49,934 bases of DNA from Deltaproteobacteria bacterium. Lineage in GTDB: Bacteria; Desulfobacterota; Binatia; Binatales; Binataceae. Made by a program: the position numbers and the translations under genes. The stretch spans positions 1-49,934 of the forward strand of contig JAJYRQ010000027.1 of assembly GCA_021794015.1 (NCBI GenBank). The letters are read 5' to 3'. Positions 34,687-45,239 of the stretch are shown here, piece after piece. Every line of letters starts with the position of its first letter. Position 1 is the first letter of the stretch. A model generated the notes under the pieces. It made no database searches, was not told where the DNA came from, and saw only the letters and a list, made by a program, of their open reading frames with translations.

Positions 34687-37600
34687 ATGGCGGTTTCGCT
34701 AAGCAACGAGCAATTGGCGGCGATTGGAGCGCCGACAAGCGTCTGGCTGCGCGCCGGCGCCGGCTCGGGCAAGACCGAGGCCCTGGCGCGCAGGTTTGTC
34801 GCTTTGCTTACGGGCGAAACGGGTCAACCCGCTCTTTCGCCAGAGCAGGTTGTAGCCATAACGTTCACCGAGCGGACAGCCCTCGACATGCGCCGGCGCA
34901 TCGAGCAGGTCCTTGCCGAGCGGCTCAAGGCAGCGGCGGCGGGCCAGCTTGCGCGGCTGCTGCGTCAGGCCCGGCGCACGCTGACTCTGGCCAGGATTTC
35001 CACCCTGCATTCCTTCTGCTCCCGGCTGGTGCGTGAGAACGCCACCACCTTGGGACTCGACCCGGGCTTTACCGTCCTCGACGAAGGAGAGACCCGCACG
35101 CTAATCGAGCGCCGCCTGGAGCGGTTTTTGGTGGAGGGTGCTCGAGTTGGCGATCCCGACGTCGTTACCCTGGTGCAGATGTACGGCCTGGCCGGCTCGC
35201 GCGGACGCCCAGGGGCGGTCGGCCGACTTGCGCAACTCCTCGAAGAGGCCGACCGTTTTGGCCTTGAAGCGGCCGAGGTGCTGGCGCTAACGCGCCAAAG
35301 TGCTGTCCCGGAGGCGGCGCGCGCCAGCCTAACGACGCTTCTTGTCTCGCTCCGGGATTGCATCGAAGGGACTCTGGAGATCGAGGCTAGCGAAGCCGGC
35401 TTGGGCGAGCCTTTGAGCGCCCTTAGGAGCAGGTGGCCGGCACTACGCGAGCAACTGGAACGGCTCGCCGAGCTCGAGCCGCCGCCGGCTTTGCGCCTGC
35501 TACGGGAACTGAGCGATTTGATGCCGTCACGCCGGCGCCCCTACCAGGTGATGCTTGACCGGGTACGATTGCTGGTGCGCCCTGCCAAGCGGCGCATAGG
35601 GCTTGCCGGTTGCCTGGTGGAGCTCTACGGCGACCTGGCCGCCTGTCGGCCAAGGCTTGCCCTGGCTGAGACCCTTTTCCGGTTCAGCCATCAACTGGAG
35701 AGCTACAAGCGCGAGCGCGCCGTTCTTACCTTCGACGACCTTCAGCTCTACGCGCGCCGACTTTTGCGCCGGCCCGAACTAAGCCGGCATTACCGCCAAT
35801 CAATCGGCGCGCTCCTTATCGACGAATGTCAGGACCTGGATTCCGTACAGCATGCGATTGTTCAACTGCTGACCGACCCTGAGCCGCCACCAGCACCGAG
35901 CCTCTTTATGGTCGGCGACGAAAAACAGTCGATCTACGGCTTTCGTGGCGCCGACATAAGCCTTTACTTGCAGTCGCGCCGGCCGCAGTTGGCCGAGCTG
36001 CCGCTTAGCGAGAACCGGCGCAGTACGCCGGCTATCATCGCTTTCGTCAACGCGCTTGGCGCCCACCTGATGCCGGCCGAGGCGCCGGGCGGCGCCGGCG
36101 CCGTGCGCTGGGAGCAAGGCCGCCTTTTGAAGCCGGTCCGCCCCGAAGGACCGGACCCGGCGGTCGAGCTGCTGCTCTTGCCGAAGCCGCCGCAGCGGCG
36201 CGGGCGGCTGGCGGCCGCCTGCGACTGCGAGGCCGCACAGGCGTTGGCGATGACTCGGCGCGAACAGGAAGCCGCGGCGCTTGCCCGCCGAATCGCCGAG
36301 CTGGTGGCCTTCGGCGCCACGGTGACCGACCCGTCGGACGGGACCGCTCGTGCCGCGCGTTTTGGCGACATCGCCGTGCTGATGCGCGCGTTCAAGGACG
36401 TAGTGCTCTACGAGCGGGCGCTCAGAGCGGCAGATATTCCGTACTACACGGTGCGCGGGGAGGGTTTTTTTGCCTGTGCTGAAATACTGGATATCGCCTC
36501 GCTCTTAAGCGCGCTCGACAATCCCGAAGACGAGCTTTCGCTGGCGGCCGCGCTGCGCTCGCCGCTGTTCGGGCTTTCCGACCAGACCCTGTTGGAACTG
36601 GCCCTGCACGAAGGCCGGCCTCACGGGCGGGCCGGCGCCGGCTTTGCGCGCCTGCTGTTCGGGCCGCGACAGGATTTTCACTGGCTTTCACAGCAAGCCG
36701 ACGAGGCCGCCCAGGCGCAGGCCGCGCTCCATGACTTGCGCGGCTGGCGCGAGCGCCGGCCGCTGGCCGCCGTCATCGAGCGGGCGCTGGAGCTGACCTC
36801 GCTCGAAGCGGTGCTGGCCGGCCTTCCCGACGGCGCACAAAGGGTCGCCAATTTGGGCAAGCTGATCGACCTGGCGCGGCGCTTCGAGGCAACCGACAGC
36901 CTGGAATTCGCCGACTTCGCCAGCGTCCTAAGACGGCTGGTCGAAGAGCCTCCTCGCCAGGGGCCGGCACCGATCGTCGGCGAGCAGGACGACGTTGTCC
37001 GCCTAATGACGATCCATCAGGCCAAGGGCCTCGAGTTTCCGGTGGTGGCGGTGGCGGACCTGGGGCGCAGGCTGCCCGCCGAATCCCAAGGCTCTCTGCT
37101 GTCTCGCAACGAAGGCGTTATCTCCTGTGCTAGCGTCGGCACGGCGCGCGATGAGCTTGCCGCAGGCCGGGCAAGCGCCGAACTGGCCGCAAGGAGCGCG
37201 GCCGCCCAGGCCGAGGCCGCGCGCCTGCTCTACGTTGCCGTCACCCGCGCCCGCGACCGTCTTATTCTCAGCGAAGGCGCCTACGCAGAGGGGTGGGCGG
37301 CCGAGCTGCGCGCCCTCATCGGCACAGCCGTCGTTGAACGCTTCCTGGCCTCAGGGGCCGCCGAGGAACGGGTAGCCGCAGGCGAGCGCAAGATCGTCTT
37401 GCGCCGGGCGCAAGTCGTGGACCGCCCGGCTGCCTCTGCTCGGCCCCCGGATAAAGAAAGCGCGGCCGCCCAGGCAACACTTCCGGCTCTACTACAAAGG
37501 CGGCTTGCCGCGCGCCCGGCGCCCGCCTCGGAACTCCTGACCAGCCCGAGCGCGCTCGCCGACTTCGAGCGCTGCCCGCGCCAGTACCAGTACCGTCACC

Positions 37601-38343
37601 TCTATCAGCTTGCCGAACAAAGCGCCGGGGCGGCGGCGGGCAAACCGGCCGTCGAACTGGGACTTATCGCCCACCGGGTGCTGGAACGGCTCGCCGACGG
37701 GCCGCTTGCCGGCGACCTCACGTCGCAGGTTGTCCATCTGGTCGACGCGGCCGCCTGCGACACGGCCCTCGATCCGCAGCAAAGGGCCGAGATGGTCGAG
37801 GACCTGGCGCGTTACGCGCGACAGGCGTTCGCCGCCGAGGGGACGAGGGTACGGCAGGCGCAGCCGGTGTTGCGCCGCGAAGTGCCGTTTTTCCTGACCG
37901 TGGGCGACCGGCAGACAACCCTTTTCGTGCGCGGACGAATCGATCTCATCGTCGAGCGCGACGCGGAGGTCATAGTCCGCGACTACAAGTACGCGCTGGG
38001 CGGCCAGGCCAACGACGAGACCGCGATGCACTGCTACGCGCTGGCCGCTGCCGAGGCCTACCCGGACCGCCCGGTGCGCGCAGCCTTCGTCTTTCTGCGC
38101 CAGGGACCGCGCATGGTGGAACTTGAGCTGCCCGAGCCGGCTGCGATCCGCGCCCGGCTGCTTGAGTTGGCGCGCGGGATGCTGAACGCGGCGGCATCCG
38201 GCCGCTACCCGCGCCGCCCCACCCATCGGGCCCAGTGCTACGCCCTGCGATGCGGCTATATCGAGCGCTGCTGGAGCGGCCCACAAACGACGGCGGCGGC
38301 CGCACTGCAGCCGCCGCCGACCGGCGCAAGTTCGCGCCCTTGA
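34687..38343 (+). CDS. addA: AddA-like helicase-nuclease subunit
   Basis: A 1218-residue UvrD-type helicase with a C-terminal nuclease. Helicase motifs in order are the Walker A loop AGAGSGKTEA, ITFTERTA, motif II LLIDECQDLDS, motif III GDEKQSIYGFRG, motif V TIHQAKGLEFPVV, and motif VI YVAVTRARDR. The RecB-type nuclease follows near the end (GRIDLI, RDYKYA). ATG 34687 places the Q-motif and Walker A within the first 35 residues. It forms an operon with addB. Confidence 0.92.
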   Translation: MAVSLSNEQLAAIGAPTSVWLRAGAGSGKTEALARRFVALLTGETGQPALSPEQVVAITFTERTALDMRRRIEQVLAERLKAAAAGQLARLLRQARRTLTLARISTLHSFCSRLVRENATTLGLDPGFTVLDEGETRTLIERRLERFLVEGARVGDPDVVTLVQMYGLAGSRGRPGAVGRLAQLLEEADRFGLEAAEVLALTRQSAVPEAARASLTTLLVSLRDCIEGTLEIEASEAGLGEPLSALRSRWPALREQLERLAELEPPPALRLLRELSDLMPSRRRPYQVMLDRVRLLVRPAKRRIGLAGCLVELYGDLAACRPRLALAETLFRFSHQLESYKRERAVLTFDDLQLYARRLLRRPELSRHYRQSIGALLIDECQDLDSVQHAIVQLLTDPEPPPAPSLFMVGDEKQSIYGFRGADISLYLQSRRPQLAELPLSENRRSTPAIIAFVNALGAHLMPAEAPGGAGAVRWEQGRLLKPVRPEGPDPAVELLLLPKPPQRRGRLAAACDCEAAQALAMTRREQEAAALARRIAELVAFGATVTDPSDGTARAARFGDIAVLMRAFKDVVLYERALRAADIPYYTVRGEGFFACAEILDIASLLSALDNPEDELSLAAALRSPLFGLSDQTLLELALHEGRPHGRAGAGFARLLFGPRQDFHWLSQQADEAAQAQAALHDLRGWRERRPLAAVIERALELTSLEAVLAGLPDGAQRVANLGKLIDLARRFEATDSLEFADFASVLRRLVEEPPRQGPAPIVGEQDDVVRLMTIHQAKGLEFPVVAVADLGRRLPAESQGSLLSRNEGVISCASVGTARDELAAGRASAELAARSAAAQAEAARLLYVAVTRARDRLILSEGAYAEGWAAELRALIGTAVVERFLASGAAEERVAAGERKIVLRRAQVVDRPAASARPPDKESAAAQATLPALLQRRLAARPAPASELLTSPSALADFERCPRQYQYRHLYQLAEQSAGAAAGKPAVELGLIAHRVLERLADGPLAGDLTSQVVHLVDAAACDTALDPQQRAEMVEDLARYARQAFAAEGTRVRQAQPVLRREVPFFLTVGDRQTTLFVRGRIDLIVERDAEVIVRDYKYALGGQANDETAMHCYALAAAEAYPDRPVRAAFVFLRQGPRMVELELPEPAAIRARLLELARGMLNAAASGRYPRRPTHRAQCYALRCGYIERCWSGPQTTAAAALQPPPTGASSRP

Positions 38344-38348
38344 GCTCT

Positions 38349-38365
38349 GCGCCGGGTGCCGGCGC
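38349..38365. terminator. Short hairpin between addA and groEL
   Basis: GCGCCGG-GTG-CCGGCGC, seven pairs with a three-base loop, in the 31-base gap between two convergent genes. No T-run. Confidence 0.4.
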
Positions 38366-38374
38366 GCGGCCCAA

Positions 38375-40006
<1,632 letters not shown>

Positions 40007-40071
40007 TCAAGTCCTCCTAAGTCCCACGCTTTAAAATCCCTTAACTAACCGGGACGCCACCGCAGGGGCGC

Positions 40072-40359
40072 CTAAACCATCACGCCGAGGATGTCGTCCT
40101 CTCGCAGAATCAGATATTCATCGCCCTCGATCTTGATCTCGCTGCCCGAATACTTGCCGAACAGAATCCTGTCTCCCGACTTAACGTCCAGCGCCAGCAC
40201 CTTGCCGTCGTCGGTCACCTTACCCCGGCCAACCGCCACTACCTCGCCCTCTTGCGGCTTTTCTTTGGCAGTATCCGGTATGATGATGCCTCCCTTGGTC
40301 TTCTCCTCCTCCTTGATTCGCTTGACCAACACTCTGTCGCCCAGCGGCCGAATCTTCAT
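40072..40359 (-). CDS. groES: Co-chaperonin GroES
   Basis: A 95-residue GroES cap: [14 protein letters not shown], the mobile-loop segment with [16 protein letters not shown], and the C-terminal block [20 protein letters not shown] 40359 matches the usual family start. TTG 40368 and GTG 40365 lie closer to the AGGAGG at 40371-40377 and could be used, adding two or three residues. First gene of the groESL operon. Confidence 0.95.
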   Translation of the reverse strand: MKIRPLGDRVLVKRIKEEEKTKGGIIIPDTAKEKPQEGEVVAVGRGKVTDDGKVLALDVKSGDRILFGKYSGSEIKIEGDEYLILREDDILGVMV

Positions 40360-40434
40360 GACCACCAAAAGCCTCCTTACGCCTGATTTGAGTTGGGCGC
40401 CCTGAACAAAAGGGCAACTTCCGCTTTACCCCCT

Positions 40435-40462
40435 AAATTAATCACCAACGCCCATTTGTCAA
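40435..40462 (-). promoter_or_regulatory. Candidate groESL promoter
   Basis: On the minus strand TTGACA (40457-40462) and TAATTT (40435-40440) are 16 bases apart, directly downstream of the CIRCE-like element. The -35 is a perfect consensus; the -10 is weak. Confidence 0.5.
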
Positions 40463-40489
40463 TTAGCAGTTTCCGCACGAGAGTGCTAA
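40463..40489 (-). promoter_or_regulatory. CIRCE element (HrcA operator)
   Basis: TTAGCAGTT, nine bases, GAGTGCTAA. The right arm (and the nine-base gap) match CIRCE exactly; the left arm differs at two positions. It touches the -35 element of groESL, the normal place for HrcA repression. No hrcA gene is in the window. Confidence 0.85.
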
Positions 40490-40602
40490 TCCCACCCAAG
40501 AGCCGCTGCGGCCATAAAAGCAACCAGCGCTCTTACACATCTCTACGATATTGAACGCGAGTGACACAACTGTTACGCCATTCTAAGAGTACATTATCCT
40601 AT

Positions 40603-41063
40603 TTACAGCTTGAACACAAGGTCTTGAAGAATCTCCCCGGCATGGCTGCCAGCGTCGACACACCGGCAAATGCGCGCGCTCTCGCCGTCAGGACCGACGA
40701 CATAGGTCCAGGGTCGGTCGATAGACAGGCACGCAATGCGAAGCTCGGCTCCGTAGGCGCGGGCGATTTCGTGCTTCGGGTGAAGCAGCGGCTCGAATGG
40801 CAGGCTGTTCCTGCAAGCAAAGCAGCGATGGCGCTCAACGCTGTCGCCGCTGCAGCCCAGGATGGCGCAGCCGGCGCGCTCGTGGTCCTGGGAGCGGTCG
40901 CAAAAGCCGCATGTTTCCCTGGTACCCCCAGGGGCCCATCCCTGGTGCAGAGTTAGAGAATCAGGGCCTTGCGTCTGTAGTCGGCCAGACGCGCCGGCAC
41001 CACCTGCCGCCCGATGGCCATCTGGCCTTGGAAGCTGGGAGCCTCGCCGCCCTCGTGAAGCAT
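40603..41063 (-). pseudogene. Decayed Bcp-type peroxiredoxin
   Basis: Read from ATG 41063, the N-terminus MLHEGGEAPSF leads to RLADYRRKALIL and then a TAA where Tyr is expected. A one-base loss in GGGCCCC shifts the frame to APGGTRETCGFCD, in which the peroxidatic Cys of TPGCT is Gly. The rest (GCSGDSVERHRCFACRNSLP, HEIARAYG, SIDRPWTYVVGPDG) is a recognisable Bcp/AhpC-TSA tail to the stop at 40603. Nonsense, frameshift and loss of the catalytic residue make this a pseudogene. Confidence 0.8.
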
Positions 41064-41142
41064 CGTTGGGGCGAGCGCGGTGCACGCCGGAACAGGGCAG
41101 CAGGCGCGGTTGAGCGCCAAGCGCGGCGTCTGGACCTGCCGC

Positions 41143-41177
41143 CTTAACGGGCGGTTACCTGCTTAACGGGCGGTTAC
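41143..41177. repeat. Tandem duplication of 16 bases
   Basis: CTTAACGGGCGGTTAC at 41143-41158 is repeated exactly at 41162-41177 (period 19) in the gap between the peroxiredoxin relic and ilvE. Confidence 0.7.
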
Positions 41178-41193
41178 TGCGCCGCCCGGAACT

Positions 41194-41232
41194 ACGCCGT
41201 CACACGTTATGGTGAGCAGCGGCGTTTTCTTT
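41194..41232 (+). terminator. Plus-strand hairpin with T-run
   Basis: ACGCCG pairs with CGGCGT, with an inner CAC/GTG match, and TTTTCTTTCT follows. No plus-strand gene ends here now; it may have belonged to a lost gene, or acts against readthrough towards ilvE. Confidence 0.4.
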
Positions 41233-41255
41233 CTCCCGACGGCAGGGGGCAAGGC

Positions 41256-41286
41256 AAAAAAGGCGCCCGTCCTTATGTACCGCGCC
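41256..41286 (-). terminator. Terminator of ilvE
   Basis: On the minus strand GGCGC and GCGCC pair around a 15-base loop and TTTTTT follows, 60 bases after the ilvE stop. Confidence 0.55.
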
Positions 41287-41346
41287 TGGGGGTGGGAGGG
41301 AGCGGCGCAACGTTTTGGCCAAGCAGGGTTGCCTGTACCCACGCGC

Positions 41347-42273
41347 CTAGACGTAGCAGAGCCATTGGCGGTAGCGCGGGTCGCGCCCGTGGAGCGCGGC
41401 GCCGAAAATCTCTTGGACGCGCCGTGTTATCGGTCCGGGGACTTCGGCTTCGAGCGGCCGGTCGTCGACCTCGCGCACGGGCGTCACCTCGGCCGCCGTC
41501 CCGGTCATGAAGGCTTCGTCGGCAATGTAGAGGGCGTCGCGCGGGAAGAGTTGCTCAAGCACGGGGACCGAGGCGTCGGCCAGTATCTTCATCACCGCGT
41601 CGCGGGTGATGCCGGGCAGAATCGAGGTGAGCGGCGGAGTGCGCACGACGCCGTCGCGCACGACGAAGATATTTTCTCCGCTGCCTTCGGCGACGAAGCC
41701 GTTTACGTCGAGCATGAGCGCTTCATCGTAGCCGTTGCGGCGCGCCTCGTAGGCGGCGAGGATCGAGTTGATGTAGTTGCCCGAGGCCTTGGCGTAGGAC
41801 ATGAAGGAGTTGTGGTGAAAGCGGACGAAGGACGAGGTCTTGAGCCGCACGCCTTTGCGCAGGCTGTCCGCGCCCAGGTAGGCGCCCCAAGGCCACACCG
41901 CGACCGCTACCCGGACCTTGTTGCTCCGGGCCGCAAGCCCCATCTCGCCCTCGCCGTAGAAGGCGAGCGGCCGTAGATAGCACTCGGCAAGCCCATTCAC
42001 CCGCACCACCTCGGCGCAGGCTTGGGCCAGCTCTTCGAGGCTGTAGGGGATGGCCATCTCGAGGATGCGCGCGGAGTCGAAGAGCCTGCGCAAATGCTCG
42101 CGGCAGCGAAAGATGGCCGAGCGGCCGTCTTCGCAACGGTAGCACCTCATACCCTCGAAAACTGCCAAGCCGTAGTGAAGGCTGTGGCTTAGAACATGCA
42201 CTTTGGCTTCATCATAGGGAACTAGCGTCCCGTCCAGCCAGATAGCCTCGGTGCGCAAGCCGTCGGATGCCAA
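41347..42273 (-). CDS. ilvE: Branched-chain amino acid aminotransferase
   Basis: A 308-residue fold-type IV PLP enzyme making valine, leucine and isoleucine from keto acids. Seen are SLHYGLAVFEGMR, the Schiff-base lysine in SYAKASGNYINS (Lys162), EALMLDVNGFVAEGSGENIF, PGITRDAV and MTGTAAEVTPVREVD, all standard. The start is probably TTG 42273 with GAGG eight bases upstream. It lies downstream of pcnB on the same strand with a 223-base gap. Confidence 0.93.
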   Translation of the reverse strand: MASDGLRTEAIWLDGTLVPYDEAKVHVLSHSLHYGLAVFEGMRCYRCEDGRSAIFRCREHLRRLFDSARILEMAIPYSLEELAQACAEVVRVNGLAECYLRPLAFYGEGEMGLAARSNKVRVAVAVWPWGAYLGADSLRKGVRLKTSSFVRFHHNSFMSYAKASGNYINSILAAYEARRNGYDEALMLDVNGFVAEGSGENIFVVRDGVVRTPPLTSILPGITRDAVMKILADASVPVLEQLFPRDALYIADEAFMTGTAAEVTPVREVDDRPLEAEVPGPITRRVQEIFGAALHGRDPRYRQWLCYV

Positions 42274-42453
42274 TTTAACAACCTCGCCTGGTAATGGTGC
42301 CGCTTTGCAGCCGGAACATTGCGGCCTCGGGCCTCTTGTTCGTCAAAGCCGGCACCGCCTCAGCAGCAAAGCTAATCCAAGGCGCGGCAGCCGACAAGCC
42401 CAAAGCGGGGCCACTCGCATCGGGCTTACGCAGGCAAGCCGGCAGGCCCGGCG

Positions 42454-42480
42454 CCGGCGCCATGATTTGAGGGGCGCCGG
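42454..42480. terminator. Hairpin between pcnB and ilvE
   Basis: CCGGCGCC and GGCGCCGG, an eight-base stem with an 11-base loop, just after the pcnB stop (minus strand). No T-run. It may end the pcnB transcript. Confidence 0.4.
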
Positions 42481-42496
42481 CGGTTTGCCAGCCGCG

Positions 42497-43804
42497 TCAG
42501 CCTTTTTCCCAGACCGCGCCTTGGCTGGCGCCTTCGGCAAGAGCCTCGGGCTGCGCCGGCTCCTGCAGCGCGCGCCGGCGCGCCACGCGCTTGCGGCCGC
42601 GCCGCCAGCGTCTGCGCCGCCGTCTGGCGCCGTCCCCGGAAAAGATCCCTAAGGCGCCCCGCTCGCCGCTGCCGGCCGCAACCGCCGCGTAGTTCAAAAC
42701 AAGCAGCCGATAAAGCCGCAGCCCGGCGGCAAAATGGCGCCGGCGCGCCAAAGCCGGCAGGCGCTCAGGCCGCGTCAGCATCTGCAGCAGCATCTGGAGC
42801 AGGCGGCCCGCCTCGTCGACGCTTGCCCGGCTCACCCCTCTTGAACGCAGCATCGCCGCCGCCTCCTGCCACCGTTCGGCCCGCCCCTCCTGCCTGAGAT
42901 AGAAGTCGGCGAAAAGGCAGGCGAGCGCGAAGCCAGGCGTCGCCTCAAGGCCCTGGGCAATCGCCAGGCCGAGCGCGGCCAGATTGTGCGCCGTAGCGTC
43001 CCCGTCCGCCGCCGAGTCGGCCAAGCCCGCAAGGTAGGCGTCCAAGAGCGGCAGCGCAACCTCCATCAGGCCGAGCTCGCGCATCATGGCAAACGCCTGC
43101 GGCGCCGCCGCGATGGCCAGGGCGCGGTGGATTTCCAAGGCCAGCCGAGCCGGCGCCGCGCGCAACAAGTCGGCGCGCCAGCGCTCGACGGCGGCGCGCG
43201 TGGCCGCCTCGAGCACGAAGCCCAGCTTGGCCGCGAAACGCACCGCCCGCAGCATCCGGGGCGGGTCTTCGCGCATCCTGAGCTCGGGCACCCCGATCGC
43301 CCGTATTTGGCGCCCCCGCAGGTCCTCCAAGCCGCCGGCATAGTCCAGCACCCTGCCGGTGCGCGGATCGTAGAAGAGCGCGTTGACCGTGAAATCCCGG
43401 CGAAAGGCGTCGTCCTGCGGCGTGCCGTAGCAGTTGTCGCGCTGGATAAGCGGGTCCTGCGTGCCGGCCAGAGCCTCGTCGTGGCGCCGAAAGGTGCTCA
43501 CCTCGATGTTGTCCCGGCCAAAGAAGACGTGCACCAGCGGAAAGCGACGTCCAATCAGCCGCGAGTTGCGAAACAGGCGGCGTACCTGGGCCGGATGCGC
43601 CGAGGTGGCGACGTCGAAATCCTTGGGCTTGCGGCCCATCAGCAGGTCCCGCACGCTGCCGCCGACCAGGTAGGCCGTATGACCGTCGCCGATCAGGCGG
43701 TACATGACACTCAAGACGCGCGAGTCGATGGCGCGGCGGGAGATGCAATGCTGGGCGCGCTCGAGAATGCGCGGTTCCACGGGATGCGGTTCGAAGCTTG
43801 GCAA
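42497..43804 (-). CDS. pcnB: Poly(A) polymerase / tRNA nucleotidyltransferase family
   Basis: A 435-residue class II nucleotidyltransferase. Catalytic block LVGGSVRDLLMGRKPKDFDV (about 46-65, with the metal aspartates 62 and 64) and RRDFTVNALFYDP are clear, followed by the helical RNA-binding part. The C-terminal tail ends in an arginine-rich segment, as in PcnB poly(A) polymerases, rather than the HD domain of bacterial CCA enzymes. The start is a TTG at 43804 with no strong ribosome site. A CCA-adding role cannot be excluded without other family members in view. Confidence 0.85.
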   Translation of the reverse strand: MPSFEPHPVEPRILERAQHCISRRAIDSRVLSVMYRLIGDGHTAYLVGGSVRDLLMGRKPKDFDVATSAHPAQVRRLFRNSRLIGRRFPLVHVFFGRDNIEVSTFRRHDEALAGTQDPLIQRDNCYGTPQDDAFRRDFTVNALFYDPRTGRVLDYAGGLEDLRGRQIRAIGVPELRMREDPPRMLRAVRFAAKLGFVLEAATRAAVERWRADLLRAAPARLALEIHRALAIAAAPQAFAMMRELGLMEVALPLLDAYLAGLADSAADGDATAHNLAALGLAIAQGLEATPGFALACLFADFYLRQEGRAERWQEAAAMLRSRGVSRASVDEAGRLLQMLLQMLTRPERLPALARRRHFAAGLRLYRLLVLNYAAVAAGSGERGALGIFSGDGARRRRRRWRRGRKRVARRRALQEPAQPEALAEGASQGAVWEKG

Positions 43805-43978
43805 ACGGAGGTCAGCTCGTCTTAGGCGACTACTCGGCTAACTCTAGCACCGAAGCGCAGGCGTTCATACCGCCTCCGCGAAACAGGCCAGAGGCCTCCT
43901 TTGCCCCAGGCCCGACGGGTTGTGGTAGCCAGCCGATCCAAGCATTGCGCCAAGCCCTATGTCCGTGTCTGCCGGCAA

Positions 43979-44019
43979 GCGAGCCGCACCGCGCTTACGC
44001 CAAGCGCGGTGCGGCTCGC
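43979..44019. repeat. Perfect 18-bp inverted repeat upstream of the DHH gene
   Basis: GCGAGCCGCACCGCGCTT and its exact reverse complement are separated by ACGCC. It lies 35 bases before the DHH start codon in the divergent region shared with pcnB. No T-run follows on either strand. A transcribed stem or a DNA operator are both possible. Confidence 0.7.
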
Positions 44020-44054
44020 CCAGCCTGCCTTCGCTGACATACAATGGAGCCGCT

Positions 44055-45047
44055 ATGGGCCGTTTCAAGAACCGACCGATCCGCGTCGTGAGCCACGGTC
44101 CCGCCTGTCTGGACGGCACTGTGGCGGCTGCGGTGGTAGCCCGCTTTTACGGGCCGCGCCGCGTCATCGCCGTCTTCGCCGCCAACCAGGAGAGCGACAC
44201 GGTCCTTCAGCACAACGCCCAACGTTGGACGGGCCGGGTGCAAGAGCTATGGATCACCGACCTTTCGTGGAAAGAGACGACGACCGCGGCGCGGCTGGCC
44301 GAGCTGGCGCACGCCGGCACGCGGATTTACTGGATCGATCACCACCGGTCGGCCATCGTACGCCGCCATGCACCGGAGTTTTCGCTGCCGTTGGCCGGCC
44401 GGCGGCTTAGCGAACGTTTCTCGGCTGCCCGGCTGGTCTACGACTACCTACGCCAGCACCGTGCGCGGCTGAACTCGGGCGCTAGAGAGGGCCTCGAGGG
44501 GATGGCCCGCCTGGTCGCAATGGCAGATGACCACGACCGCTGGGTCCATCGAATTGCCGGCTCCCACGACTGGGCGCTGGCGGTGCAAGCGTTGGGCGGC
44601 ACTCGATCCTACCGGGAAATACTGAAACTCGACGAGCCGCGGCTGACCCCCGCACTGAAGGCGGCACTCAAGGCGGCGCGCGCCGCCTTCGCACAAAGCC
44701 TGGCCCTGGCGGAGGCAACTATCGTCGAGCGCGATTTGACCTCGGGCCAGCGGCTACGCGCGGCATGCTGCAACGGCTACAGCAGCGAGGTAGCCTCCTC
44801 GCTCTACGAAGGGCGCAAGGCCACGGTCGTGGCGCTCTTCGATCTGCGAAGCTTCGGCGTAAGTCTAAGGCGCAGTCCCGACTGCGGGGTCGACCTGTCC
44901 GAGGTGGCGCACTCGTTTGGCGGGGGCGGCCACGCGGCCGCGGCCGGCTTCTCGCTTGACGGCCTTAAGCGCTTTCCGGCGGAAAGGCTCGCCGAACTGG
45001 TAGGCGCCAAGATCGAGTCCGCCGCCGGTATCCAGCTCCCTTCCTGA
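44055..45047 (+). CDS. DHH-family phosphoesterase
   Basis: A 330-residue manganese phosphoesterase-type protein. Motifs are HGPACLDGTVAA (Asp20), ITDLSW (Asp69), the DHH signature IYWIDHHRS (95-97), HDRWVH, and the C-terminal DHHA1-type glycine block SFGGGGHAAAAGF. The family cleaves small oligonucleotides or cyclic dinucleotides, but this branch is not characterised well enough to name the substrate. ATG 44055 follows GGAG; the longer frame upstream crosses the hairpin and is not used. Confidence 0.82.
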   Translation: MGRFKNRPIRVVSHGPACLDGTVAAAVVARFYGPRRVIAVFAANQESDTVLQHNAQRWTGRVQELWITDLSWKETTTAARLAELAHAGTRIYWIDHHRSAIVRRHAPEFSLPLAGRRLSERFSAARLVYDYLRQHRARLNSGAREGLEGMARLVAMADDHDRWVHRIAGSHDWALAVQALGGTRSYREILKLDEPRLTPALKAALKAARAAFAQSLALAEATIVERDLTSGQRLRAACCNGYSSEVASSLYEGRKATVVALFDLRSFGVSLRRSPDCGVDLSEVAHSFGGGGHAAAAGFSLDGLKRFPAERLAELVGAKIESAAGIQLPS

Positions 45048-45068
45048 CCGCGCCTGCTATTGCAGGGC

Positions 45069-45101
45069 CGGCTTGGCGGCGTGATAATCGAGCCAGCCGG
45101 T
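45069..45101 (+). terminator. Hairpin between the DHH gene and tRNA-Val
   Basis: CCGGCTTGGC pairs with GCCAGCCGG (one bulged T) immediately before the tRNA. It lacks a T-run and may serve for 5' processing of the tRNA instead of termination. Confidence 0.3.
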
Positions 45102-45179
45102 GGACGCATAGCTCAGCCCGGTTAGAGCGCTTGCCTCACATGCAAGAGGTCCCTGGTTCAAGTCCAGGTGCGTCCACCA
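45102..45179 (+). tRNA. tRNA-Val (anticodon CAC)
   Basis: A complete cloverleaf: acceptor GGACGCA/TGCGTCC, D-arm GCTCAG...GAGC, anticodon stem CTTGC/GCAAG with loop CTCACAT (anticodon CAC at 45137-45139), T-arm CCTGG-TTCAAGT-CCAGG, discriminator A and encoded CCA. Its 3' half is duplicated at 47358, marking it as an integration target. Confidence 0.95.
45135..45179 (+). repeat. attL-like copy: 3' half of tRNA-Val
   Basis: From the anticodon loop to the CCA end this 45-base stretch recurs at 47358-47402 with two differences. Direct repeats of a tRNA 3' end at both borders are the mark of tyrosine-recombinase integration. Confidence 0.75.
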
Positions 45180-45239
45180 CCAAATTTCTTACTTCAATGA
45201 CGCCTCGGCTCCAGGTGTATGGCCGCCTGCCAGCATGAC

